Source: Rhodobacteraceae bacterium UBA7436
Lineage (GTDB): Bacteria; Pseudomonadota; Alphaproteobacteria; Rhodobacterales; Rhodobacteraceae
Assembly (NCBI GenBank): GCA_002478745.1
Contig: DLQI01000155.1
Coordinates: 42,906-106,905, forward strand
Length of the DNA: 64,000 nucleotides
Direction of reading: 5' to 3'
In this document: positions 27,901-35,681 of the stretch, piece by piece
Layout: each line of letters starts with the position of its first letter
How positions within the stretch are numbered: position 1 is the first letter of the stretch
The notes under the pieces: model-generated
What the model saw: the letters and a program-made list of their open reading frames with translations, nothing else
What the model was told of the DNA's origin: nothing
The model's database searches: none
Program-made: the position numbers and the translations under genes

Positions 27901-28167
27901 TTAAGCGCCTGAAGTGAACAGTGCAGTCAGGTCACCGGTCTCCATGCCCGACGTTTTCGGTGCAGCACCTGACGTGAACAGACCAGTCTGGTCGCCACTT
28001 TTCATTTTTGGACCAGCCCCCTATGTGAACAAACTTGTCGCATCACCCACCAGGCTGTCAGATGCAGACGGTGCCGCACCGGACGTGAACATTTCAACGT
28101 GTTCCCCACCCATCATGTCTGTATGGCTCGATGCTGTTTGTGTTTCGAATTTACGTAATGCAGTCAT
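27901..28167 (-). pseudogene. FTSGA-repeat small protein gene (DUF6749-like) with an in-frame amber codon
   Basis: An 88-codon frame, starting MTALRKFETQTASSHTD after GGGGAA, encodes four copies of [M/L]FTSGA spaced 20, 17 and 20 residues apart, joined by acidic-Thr spacers such as GDLTALFTSGA. The second copy reads FT, then TAG at 28021-28023, then GA: the stop replaces the Ser of the repeat. After the stop the frame stays open and repeat-rich to TAA at 27901. If the stop is real, a 48-residue product ending LFT is made. The repeats and its neighbour recall a Rhodobacterales pair (DUF6749 with DUF6902), but I cannot verify the names. No signal peptide or cysteine motif is seen; function unknown. 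Confidence 0.65.
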
Positions 28168-28523
28168 TTTTAAATTCCCCAGATTTGTTAAGTTGATCGT
28201 ACTTAAAGCGATTACCGTTAAAGTTGTGATTGAATAGACCCTTTCTGCCTTGAGCTGATCACAGGTCGGGTTATCCACAGCGACTGAACATGCCATCAGA
28301 TTGAAAGGGTTAATCTTTGCCACTCTTGCCGAAATTTAAAAATAAATTATCCACACCCTGATAAACTGTGGATACTAACCCTATGTTAATAATGATGAAT
28401 TGAAGGTTAACGAAAATGGAAGAATCACTGTAGCCTCTGAGCGTTGCTCCAATTGCCCGTCGGCACTTGCTCAAGAGCGGGTGTTGAGCGATAGATTATC
28501 CATCAAACGGCAGGAGCTCCCTC
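28168..28523. other. AT-rich spacer between the repeat-peptide gene and xthA
   Basis: A 356-base divergent spacer. It contains the leader and promoter of the FTSGA-repeat gene on the minus strand, a cluster of DnaA boxes at 28271-28375, AT-rich stretches on both sides of the second box, and the AGGAG ribosome site of xthA. A reading frame extends upstream of the peptide gene to 28323, but its text is not protein-like and the good ribosome site marks the start at 28167. Confidence 0.55.
28271..28375. promoter_or_regulatory. DnaA-box cluster
   Basis: Two perfect DnaA boxes TTATCCACA lie at 28271-28279 and 28347-28355, and an inverted box with one mismatch (TGTGGATAC) at 28367-28375. The last two are only 11 bases apart in an AT-rich context. 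A role as DnaA-controlled promoter or titration site is inferred; the neighbouring genes are not those of a usual replication origin. Confidence 0.6.
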
Positions 28524-29333
28524 ATGAAGATTGCGTCATTTAATATTAACGGCATCAAAGCCCGCATAAACGCACTTCCTGAATGGCTGGACGAAGCACA
28601 ACCTGATGTCGCCCTTCTGCAAGAAATCAAATCCGTGGACGAAGCATTCCCGCGCGAAATTTTTGAAGACCGCGGATATATCGTCGAAACTCATGGGCAA
28701 AAGTCGTTTAATGGCGTGGCTATTCTGTCCAAACTGCCGCTTGAAGATGTACGCCGTGGTCTGCCCGGCGATGACAGCGATGAACAAGCCCGCTGGATCG
28801 AGGCAACTGTCGTTGGCGAAACTGAGGCCCTTCGCATCTGTGGTTTATATCTACCCAACGGCAATCCTGTCGAATTGGATGATGCTGGAAAACCTGTTGG
28901 GGGTGGAAAATACGCCTATAAATTGGCTTGGATGGACCGTCTTCAGGCACGCGCTGAAGAACTAATGTCAGATGAAATGCCGTTTTTGATGGCGGGGGAC
29001 TATAACATCATCGCACAGCCCGAAGATGCCGCACGCCCAGAAATTTGGGAAGGTGATGCTGCCTGTCGCCCTGAAAGCCTCGCCGCTTATCGCAAACTGG
29101 TCAATCTTGGCCTAACCGATGCGACACTCGCACGTGATCCGCGTCCAGGTCAATTTACGTTCTGGGATTATCAAGCTGGCGCATGGAACAAGAACAACGG
29201 CATTCGCATTGACCACTTTCTACTTAGCCCTGCGTGTGCTGATTTTCTGATCGATACTGGGATCGACAAAGACATTCGCGCGCGCGAAAAACCATCAGAT
29301 CATGTTCCAATTTGGGTCGACCTCAAAGTCTAG
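28524..29333 (+). CDS. xthA: Exodeoxyribonuclease III
   Basis: A 269-residue AP endonuclease/3'-exonuclease of the EEP fold used in base excision repair. It has the metal-binding IASFNINGIKARI and LLQEIKS, the catalytic AGDYNI, the IDHFLLSP segment and the terminal KPSDHVPIWVDL. Start ATG 28524 follows AGGAG. It ends in TAG, overlapping by four bases the stop of the convergent monooxygenase gene. Confidence 0.96.
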   Translation: MKIASFNINGIKARINALPEWLDEAQPDVALLQEIKSVDEAFPREIFEDRGYIVETHGQKSFNGVAILSKLPLEDVRRGLPGDDSDEQARWIEATVVGETEALRICGLYLPNGNPVELDDAGKPVGGGKYAYKLAWMDRLQARAEELMSDEMPFLMAGDYNIIAQPEDAARPEIWEGDAACRPESLAAYRKLVNLGLTDATLARDPRPGQFTFWDYQAGAWNKNNGIRIDHFLLSPACADFLIDTGIDKDIRAREKPSDHVPIWVDLKV

Positions 29334-30487
29334 AAGCGTTTGTCAGTCACGTCGTGACGGTAAAGCCAGTCAAAGGGTTTCAGCATCAGTGATGGTGCCA
29401 CCTTGCTTACGGTCTTCAAACCTAAATGTGCGGCCAAACGAATTGGACCCGAACGCAGGTGATAGCGTTTGGCGTTCCCTTGTGTTGCCTTAACAACTTT
29501 AGTTACACGTTTAAGGCGCCGGCTTTGATAGCTTCGGATACTACCTGCCTTAAGTGCGCGCCCTAGGTCCCACGCATCTTCCAGTGCCATATTGGCACCT
29601 TGTGCCATGAACGGCAGCATAGGGTGTGCAGCGTCGCCGACCAATGCAACCCCTTGATCGTACCAGGTTGAAGCAACTGGATGGCGGAATAGTCCCCAAA
29701 GGGATGTTTGTTCCACCGCGTCTAATAGAGGGGCCGCACCACCGGTAAATTTAGCGAATGTGGCGCGAAGCTGGTCGGGATCACCGTGTTGCTGCCATCC
29801 CTCATCCTGCCAGTCATTGCGCTCTTCAACTGCAACTAAGTTCACAAAGGAACCACCACGCAAAGGATATGAAACGATATGTTTACCAGGCCCCATATAA
29901 ACGCGGGCTTCTTTCGGGTGGGCAACAACATTGGGCACAATTGCGCGCCACGCAACTTGTTTTGTAAAGAATGCAGAGGACTTCGGGTTAAGCGATGACC
30001 GGGCAACAGAATGGACCCCATCCGCGCCTATAATCAATTCAGCGCGCAAAACATCTCCATTGGCAAGTACGACTTCAGGGATGTCACCTTTTCGAACTTC
30101 GGTGACGGGTTGATGCAATCTGATGTCAGCAGATGCTCGTTTGGCAGCGCCTTTAAGCACATCCAACAGATCCGCGCGGTGCACAAAGTAATAGGCCTGA
30201 TCAGGAGCCAAACGCTGTAAATCCAAACGGGCGACTTCGCCCGATCGCCGGTAATCGCGCAACGAAACGGCGTTGGCGCGTAATGCACCACGATTGATCA
30301 ACTCAGGCTCAAGCCCCAAGGCGCGCAAGACGCAAAGGCCATTAGGGCTGACTTGCAGCCCCGCCCCGACCTCGCCCAGCATGGGGGCTTGCTCCAGTAC
30401 AGTCACAGACGCGCCCATTCGCCCCAACACTGCAGCAGAGGCCATACCGGCGATACCGCCACCAATCACAATCGCACTGCGTATCAT
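29330..30487 (-). CDS. FAD-dependent aromatic-ring monooxygenase (salicylate hydroxylase/UbiH-like)
   Basis: A 385-residue group A flavoprotein monooxygenase: N-terminal FAD site AIVIGGGIAGMASAAVLGRMG, the DG motif in LIIGADGVHSVARSSL and the GD motif GVALVGDAAHPMLPFMAQGA. No C-terminal extension or second domain is seen. The hydroxylated substrate is unknown; salicylate hydroxylase-like and FAD-dependent urate oxidase-like enzymes share this layout. It is the next gene downstream of dksA, but a dksA terminator separates them. Confidence 0.88.
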   Translation of the reverse strand: MIRSAIVIGGGIAGMASAAVLGRMGASVTVLEQAPMLGEVGAGLQVSPNGLCVLRALGLEPELINRGALRANAVSLRDYRRSGEVARLDLQRLAPDQAYYFVHRADLLDVLKGAAKRASADIRLHQPVTEVRKGDIPEVVLANGDVLRAELIIGADGVHSVARSSLNPKSSAFFTKQVAWRAIVPNVVAHPKEARVYMGPGKHIVSYPLRGGSFVNLVAVEERNDWQDEGWQQHGDPDQLRATFAKFTGGAAPLLDAVEQTSLWGLFRHPVASTWYDQGVALVGDAAHPMLPFMAQGANMALEDAWDLGRALKAGSIRSYQSRRLKRVTKVVKATQGNAKRYHLRSGPIRLAAHLGLKTVSKVAPSLMLKPFDWLYRHDVTDKRF

Positions 30488-30504
30488 TTGAAGCCCCTAA
30501 ATAC

Positions 30505-30539
30505 GAAAAAGGCGCAAGGGACTTGCCCTACGCGCCTTT
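30505..30539 (-). terminator. Terminator of dksA
   Basis: Read on the minus strand, AAAGGCGC pairs with GCGCCTTT, with an inner AGGG/CCCT stem, and a T run follows. It separates dksA from the downstream monooxygenase gene. Confidence 0.8.
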
Positions 30540-30563
30540 GAATTAAATTCTTATCAGCGACGA

Positions 30564-30986
30564 TCAATCGTCACGATGAACCTTTTCGCGACGCTCGTGG
30601 CGTTCTTGCGCTTCAAGGCTCATTGTCGCGATCGGACGTGCATCCAAACGCTTCAATGAAATTGGTTCGCCCGTAACTGAGCAATATCCGAATTCATCTT
30701 CGTCGATCCGACGAAGCGCTGCATCAATCTTGGAAACCAGTTTGCGCTGGCGGTCACGTGTACGTAGCTCAAGCGCGCGATCTGTCTCTTCAGACGCACG
30801 ATCGTTTACATCTGGAATGTTACGTGTCCCATCTTGCAATGCTTCGATGGTGTCTCGGGTTCCAGCCTGCAACTCGTCTTTCCAGTTGTTCAGCTTGCGG
30901 CGGAAATATTCCACCTGAAGATCGTTCATGAATGGTTCGTCGTCGGCTGGACGATAATCGTCTGGTAGAAACACTTCCTGTTTCAT
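30564..30986 (-). CDS. dksA: RNA polymerase-binding transcription factor DksA, one-cysteine form
   Basis: A 140-residue DksA that with ppGpp adjusts rRNA and amino-acid promoters by entering the polymerase secondary channel. The coiled coil runs about 25-95, and the globular end reads FGYCSVTGEPISLKRLDARP then MSLEAQERHERRE. Only Cys102 remains of the four zinc ligands, replaced by Ser/Thr/Ala, as in zinc-independent DksA proteins. The start is ATG 30986 with GGAGGGG seven bases upstream; upstream in-frame codons are spurious. Confidence 0.93.
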   Translation of the reverse strand: MKQEVFLPDDYRPADDEPFMNDLQVEYFRRKLNNWKDELQAGTRDTIEALQDGTRNIPDVNDRASEETDRALELRTRDRQRKLVSKIDAALRRIDEDEFGYCSVTGEPISLKRLDARPIATMSLEAQERHERREKVHRDD

Positions 30987-31158
30987 CTTATTCCCCTCCG
31001 TTTGGCTTAGGTCGTTCATGCACTTCTCCGCATCATGCATAAACATCGCCATCTTCCGCAGCGTCTAACGCAGCGCCTCGTTATTGTCACTACACAATTC
31101 TGCGTAGATATGTCTAAAACGAGTTAGAGCAAATAATTACGCTAGAACGGAGATTGTT

Positions 31159-31995
31159 ATGAAATTTCAAGGCACCGAAAGCTATGTTGCAACAGATGAC
31201 CTAACAATCGCGGTGAATGCAGCTGTAACATTAGAGCGGCCACTGCTCGTTAAGGGGGAACCTGGCACGGGCAAAACAGAACTTGCGAAGCAAATTGCGT
31301 CCTCGTTGGGCCTGCGTATGATCGAATGGAACATCAAATCGACCACTCGCGCGCAGCAGGGGCTGTACGAGTACGATGCGGTTTCTCGCTTACGCGACAG
31401 TCAGTTGGGCGAAGAAAAGGTCCACGATGTCGCCAACTATATCCGCAAAGGTAAACTTTGGGAGGCCTTTGAAGCTGGAGAAAAGGTAGTGCTGTTGATT
31501 GATGAGATCGACAAAGCAGATATCGAATTCCCGAATGACCTTCTTCAAGAGCTCGATAAGATGGAATTCTTCGTCTACGAAACTGGTAAAACGGTCAAAG
31601 CAGTGAACCGCCCTATCGTGATTATCACGTCAAACAATGAAAAAGAACTCCCAGACGCGTTTCTACGCCGCTGCTTCTTCCACTACATTCGCTTTCCCGA
31701 CATGGAAACCATGCGTGCGATTGTTGAAGTGCATCACCCTGGTATCAAAGAACAATTATTAACGACCGCCCTCACCCAGTTTTTCGATATTCGCGAACAA
31801 GCTGGTTTGAAAAAGAAACCATCAACCTCTGAAGTTTTGGATTGGTTGAAGTTATTGTTGGCAGAAGACATGACGGCCGAGGACCTGAAATCCGGCACCG
31901 CCGCATTGCCTAAATTGCACGGCGCGTTGTTGAAGAACGAACAAGACGTGCACTTGTTCGAGCGCCTCGCCTTTATGGCACGCGGCCAACGCTAG
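31159..31995 (+). CDS. MoxR-family AAA+ ATPase
   Basis: A 278-residue AAA+ ATPase with Walker A GEPGTGKT (33-40), Walker B VVLLIDEIDKAD, sensor 1 ITSNNEKELPDAFLRRCFF and a C-terminal lid. MoxR proteins act as chaperones or metal-insertion factors, usually with a VWA protein. Here the VWA partner lies 2.4 kb downstream on the same strand. CGGAGA stands seven bases before ATG. Confidence 0.92.
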   Translation: MKFQGTESYVATDDLTIAVNAAVTLERPLLVKGEPGTGKTELAKQIASSLGLRMIEWNIKSTTRAQQGLYEYDAVSRLRDSQLGEEKVHDVANYIRKGKLWEAFEAGEKVVLLIDEIDKADIEFPNDLLQELDKMEFFVYETGKTVKAVNRPIVIITSNNEKELPDAFLRRCFFHYIRFPDMETMRAIVEVHHPGIKEQLLTTALTQFFDIREQAGLKKKPSTSEVLDWLKLLLAEDMTAEDLKSGTAALPKLHGALLKNEQDVHLFERLAFMARGQR

Positions 31996-32000
31996 AAAAC

Positions 32001-32037
32001 TGCCGGGCGCCTGTGCACCAAAAGCAGGCGACCGGCA
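32001..32037 (+). terminator. Hairpin after the MoxR gene
   Basis: TGCCGG-g-CGCCTG pairs with CAGGCG-a-CCGGCA: 12 pairs with one internal mismatch, 11-base loop, starting five bases after the stop. No T run follows, so termination may be partial or Rho-dependent, or the hairpin may protect the 3' end. Confidence 0.45.
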
Positions 32038-32327
32038 CCCATCGAGCTCAACTCCGCTAACCCCGAAAATATCACTTTTAGTTTTGGATATTTTGTCCAA
32101 TTGAGGCAATTGCCTATTTGTTGCCTTATTTGACTTTCTGCAAAATATCATGAAATTTATATACTTTACAGTAGCTTAAGCCAACCTGCCTACTGCCACA
32201 TTTGAGCCACAACTACCCCCAAATAGAAGCGCCTGCCACAAACTTGCCTTAATTGCTCCCTAAGAAGGTCGGGTTGAGAGGCGATAAGATCTCCAACACG
32301 GGCTATTGAGTAGGCAGGCAGTAACAA
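32038..32327 (+). other. AT-rich spacer and structured leader before the GNAT gene
   Basis: About 290 bases with no ORF or known RNA family. GGCAATTGCC at 32105-32114 is a perfect 10-base palindrome. CCTGCCTACT (32185-32194) is an exact inverted copy of AGTAGGCAGG (32309-32318), which covers the ribosome-site region of the next gene; TACTGCC/GGCAGTA offers an alternative pairing. A promoter for the downstream genes must lie here. Confidence 0.5.
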
Positions 32328-32789
32328 ATGACTAGTAATACCGCACTTGAAGTGCGTCCATTGCAGGATTCTGATCGGGACGATTGGACGGCCCTTTGGA
32401 CTGCTTATCTCGACTTTTATGGAACGTCTGTTCCGGCTGACACTTTTGCTACCTATTTTGATCGCCTTTTGGGCGCTGACCCTCAAGATTTCAACGGACT
32501 AGTTGCCGTGATCGATGGTAAGTTGGTCGGCCTGACCCACTATCTGTATCACCGCCACGGCTGGAAAGTCGAAAACGTTTGTTACCTGCAAGATCTCTAT
32601 GCTGACCCATCTGTGCGCGGTATGGGTGTAGGCCGGGCGTTGATCGAGGCTGTTTACGCAGCTGCTGACGCCAATGGGACGCCTTCTGTTTACTGGCTGA
32701 CACAAGAAGAAAATACTGAGGCACGCAAACTTTACGATCGCGTCGCTCAGGTGACCGACTTTATTAAGTACGGGAGGGTTGCAGCATGA
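32328..32789 (+). CDS. GNAT-family N-acetyltransferase
   Basis: A 153-residue GNAT enzyme that transfers acetyl from acetyl-CoA to an amine. The acetyl-CoA site is LYADPSVRGMGVGRALIEA, followed by VYWLTQEENTEARKLYDRVA. It resembles the polyamine/amino-acid acetyltransferase branch but the substrate is unknown. Its last codons overlap the DUF2927 gene start as ATGA. Confidence 0.9.
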   Translation: MTSNTALEVRPLQDSDRDDWTALWTAYLDFYGTSVPADTFATYFDRLLGADPQDFNGLVAVIDGKLVGLTHYLYHRHGWKVENVCYLQDLYADPSVRGMGVGRALIEAVYAAADANGTPSVYWLTQEENTEARKLYDRVAQVTDFIKYGRVAA

Positions 32790-34162
32790 ACCGTATGCGC
32801 CGCATGATCCTTCCGTTGGCTTTGATGCTGAACGCTTGTGTGCCGGTAACGCCGTCTGACACTGCGTCACGCGGAGTTATTGTTGATAGTACATTTCCAC
32901 CGATGAAAACATTTGGGGCCCCACGCCCTTCTCGCCCGGTGAAATCCAACAATGATCTTGCACTAGATTTCATCGAGCTGTCGTTTCGCCTTGAAAGCGG
33001 GCGTGATCTGCCTGTTTTTACACGCTTTGAGCAACCGATTACGGTTCGTGTCACAGGTGCGCCGCCATCCAGCTTGGGTTCTGATTTGACAAAGCTGTTG
33101 CACCGCATGCGGACAGAAGCCAACATCAAGATCAGCCAAACATCTGCCAATGCAACTGCAAACGTAACAATCCAAGCGGTCAGCCGCGCAGAAATTCGCC
33201 GCGCCTTGCCACATGCAGCGTGTTTTGTTGTCCCAAACATCTCGAGCATCGATGAATACCGCAGTGCGCGTCGTACAGCTAAGACAAACTGGGCAAACCT
33301 TAAAAAGCGCGAGCAATTGGCGATTTTCTTGCCAAATGACGCAAGCCCACAAGAAGTCCGCGATTGTCTGCACGAGGAACTGGCGCAAGCTATCGGTCCA
33401 TTGAATGATCTGTATCGCCTGCCCGATAGCGTTTTCAACGATGACAACGTGCACACGGTGCTGACAGGTTTCGACATGATGATGCTGAAGGCATATTATT
33501 CGCCTGAACTGCGCAGTGGCATGACACGCGGCCAAGTATCTCAAGCGTTACCTCATATTCTCAATCGTATTAACCCAGCGGGAAACGGCCGTGCCGCAAA
33601 ATTTGCAACACGTACCCCAAAAGCATGGGCACAAGCTGTTCAAACCGCACTTGGGCCAGGCAGCAAAACATCCCAACGCATTACGGCTGCAAATCAAGCC
33701 TTAAAGATTGCCAATGCAATGGGCTGGAATGACCACCGTTTGGCATTTGCGCACTATGCAAGCGGCCGCATCATGCTGGCTTCTGACCCAAAAGCCGCGT
33801 TTCAACATTTTGTCTCTGCTGACCGCTACTATGCTGCGACTCCGGGTGCTGATTTACACCGCGCGTATGTTGCGACACAACTTGCTGCACACGCAGTTAC
33901 ACAAGGCGATGGCGTGCGTGCGCTTGCTTTGATTGGCCCACACATTGATCGTGCAGCACGTAGCGAAAACGCCGTTCTTCTATCCACACTCCTATTGCTT
34001 CGTGCTGAAGCACTTGATCTGACCGGACGTTCTGCTGAAGCACGCACCGTCAGACTGGACAGTCTTGGATGGGCGCGTTACGGCTTTGGTCCAGATTGGG
34101 CGGTGCGGGCCAAGTTGCGTGAAATTTCATCGCTATCCCCGCTGAAAAAAGGCCGTCTTTAA
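32786..34162 (+). CDS. DUF2927 lipoprotein
   Basis: A 458-residue exported lipoprotein: signal peptide with lipobox LNAC, Ser/Pro/Thr stretch, a DUF2927 domain in the first half with an HEEL-type segment (CLHEELAQAIGPLNDLYRLPDSVFNDDN) reminiscent of a metalloprotease helix, and a helical TPR-like second half (LAFAHYASGRIMLASDPKAAF). The function of DUF2927 is unknown. GGGAGGG lies upstream of ATG, and the ATGA overlap couples it to the GNAT gene. Confidence 0.85.
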   Translation: MNRMRRMILPLALMLNACVPVTPSDTASRGVIVDSTFPPMKTFGAPRPSRPVKSNNDLALDFIELSFRLESGRDLPVFTRFEQPITVRVTGAPPSSLGSDLTKLLHRMRTEANIKISQTSANATANVTIQAVSRAEIRRALPHAACFVVPNISSIDEYRSARRTAKTNWANLKKREQLAIFLPNDASPQEVRDCLHEELAQAIGPLNDLYRLPDSVFNDDNVHTVLTGFDMMMLKAYYSPELRSGMTRGQVSQALPHILNRINPAGNGRAAKFATRTPKAWAQAVQTALGPGSKTSQRITAANQALKIANAMGWNDHRLAFAHYASGRIMLASDPKAAFQHFVSADRYYAATPGADLHRAYVATQLAAHAVTQGDGVRALALIGPHIDRAARSENAVLLSTLLLLRAEALDLTGRSAEARTVRLDSLGWARYGFGPDWAVRAKLREISSLSPLKKGRL

Positions 34163-34182
34163 CAGCGTGAGGCTAAAAACAT

Positions 34183-34350
34183 ATGATCGTAATCGTAGCA
34201 GCATTTATTGGCGCAATTGTCGGTGGCATCACTGCCAAACGTCGCGGTGGAAATAAACTAGACATCGCGCAATACGCCACCGGCTTTGGTATGGCCTTTG
34301 TTGTGGTCGGCCTGATTGCCACCGTGGTTTTGGAACGGATCATTTCCTAA
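34183..34350 (+). CDS. Small membrane protein with two helices
   Basis: A 55-residue frame, MIVIVAAFIGAIVGGITAKRR, a short basic/polar loop, then YATGFGMAFVVVGLIATVVLE. Two hydrophobic helices with a basic turn suggest an inner-membrane hairpin. It lies in the only gap of the DUF2927-VWA pair and its stop TAA overlaps the VWA start (TAATG), so the two are coupled. It has GTGAGG upstream. Confidence 0.75.
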   Translation: MIVIVAAFIGAIVGGITAKRRGGNKLDIAQYATGFGMAFVVVGLIATVVLERIIS

Positions 34351-35537
34351 TGTTCATCCCGTTCTTTGACGCATTGCGTAAGAACGGTGTGCCTGTCTCC
34401 ATGCGTGAATTCCTTGCTTTTCTCGAAGGAATGAAGGCTGGATTGGCTACCTATGACTTAAACGCCTTCTACTATTTAGCGCGTGTTTCCATGGTTAAAG
34501 ATGAACGCAACATCGACAAGTTCGATCGCGCCTTCGCAGCTACCTTTGAAGGCTTGGACAACATCAAACTAGAGCAGGTACTTGAAGCTGTTGATATTCC
34601 AGCTGATTGGCTGACCAAGATGGCGGAAAAACATCTTTCGGCTGAAGAAAAGGCTGAAATCGAAGCTTTGGGCGGTTTTGAAAAGCTGATGGATACGTTG
34701 AAGAAACGCCTCGAGGAACAAGAAAAGCGCCATCAAGGTGGCAGTAAGTGGGTTGGTACCGCTGGCACCTCCCCATTTGGCGCATATGGCTATAATCCCG
34801 AAGGCGTTCGGATTGGCCAAAACGAAAGCCGCCATCAGCGCGCCACCAAAGTGTGGGACAAGCGTGAATTCAAGAATATGGACGATACTGTTGAACTGGG
34901 AACCCGCAACATCAAAGTTGCCCTCAAGCGACTGCGCAAATGGGCACGCGATGGGGCGGCTGAGGAACTTGACCTAAACGGGACCATTCGCGCGACGGCC
35001 GAAAACGGATATTTAGATGTAAAAACCCGCCCCGAGCGGCGCAATGCTGTGAAAGTGTTGCTGTTTTTGGATGTGGGCGGTTCCATGGACCCGCACATCA
35101 AAGTCGTTGAGGAACTATTTTCAGCTGCACGAACAGAATTCAAACATCTGGAACACTTCTATTTTCACAACTGCCTGTATGAGGGCGTTTGGCGCGATAA
35201 CAGCCGCCGTTGGGATGCTCAGCTGGAAACAGCCGAGGTTCTCAGAACCTATGGGCCTGATTATAAATGTATCTTTGTTGGTGATGCATCAATGTCACCT
35301 TATGAAATTGCCTACCCTGGAGGTGCCAATGAGCATTGGAACGCTGAAAGTGGTCAGGTTTGGTTAGAGCGCGCACGCGATCAATGGAACAGCCATCTTT
35401 GGATCAACCCAGTCCCTGAAAAATACTGGACTTACACCCATTCTATTCAAATGGTCCAAGAGATCTTTGGCGCAGATCGCATGGTTGGCATGACGCTTTC
35501 AGGCCTTGAAAAGGGAATGAAGGGGCTGACACGTTAG
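34350..35537 (+). CDS. VWA-domain protein (CoxE-like), MoxR partner
   Basis: A 395-residue protein: a helical N-terminal domain (MFIPFFDALRKNGVPVSMREF), a Lys/Glu coiled stretch near 100-130, then a VWA-like domain. The metal-site motif is DVGGSMD where canonical VWA proteins have DxSxS; this variation is usual in the CoxE-like branch. Proteins of this type work with MoxR ATPases in enzyme maturation or membrane stress response. It is soluble. The gene starts in overlap with the small membrane protein. Confidence 0.88.
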   Translation: MFIPFFDALRKNGVPVSMREFLAFLEGMKAGLATYDLNAFYYLARVSMVKDERNIDKFDRAFAATFEGLDNIKLEQVLEAVDIPADWLTKMAEKHLSAEEKAEIEALGGFEKLMDTLKKRLEEQEKRHQGGSKWVGTAGTSPFGAYGYNPEGVRIGQNESRHQRATKVWDKREFKNMDDTVELGTRNIKVALKRLRKWARDGAAEELDLNGTIRATAENGYLDVKTRPERRNAVKVLLFLDVGGSMDPHIKVVEELFSAARTEFKHLEHFYFHNCLYEGVWRDNSRRWDAQLETAEVLRTYGPDYKCIFVGDASMSPYEIAYPGGANEHWNAESGQVWLERARDQWNSHLWINPVPEKYWTYTHSIQMVQEIFGADRMVGMTLSGLEKGMKGLTR

Positions 35538-35681
35538 GTTTCACGATGAAACCGCTCGACCCAGTGAATTACGATATCGCTATTCGCATATTTACCATAC
35601 CTTTCAATGTTTTGTCTTTTTTCAGTCACATTGTTTCGATATCAGAAACAGATATTAATACATTATCTAGGTGACTTAGCT

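Noticed and set aside
28168..28323. Upstream extension of the repeat-peptide frame to 28323
   Set aside because: The extra 52 residues are not protein-like, overlap the DnaA-box region, and the good GGGGAA ribosome site marks the internal ATG.
28168..28523. The DnaA-box cluster as a chromosomal replication origin
   Set aside because: The flanking genes are not typical of alphaproteobacterial origins, and only three boxes are seen. A regulatory or titration role fits better.
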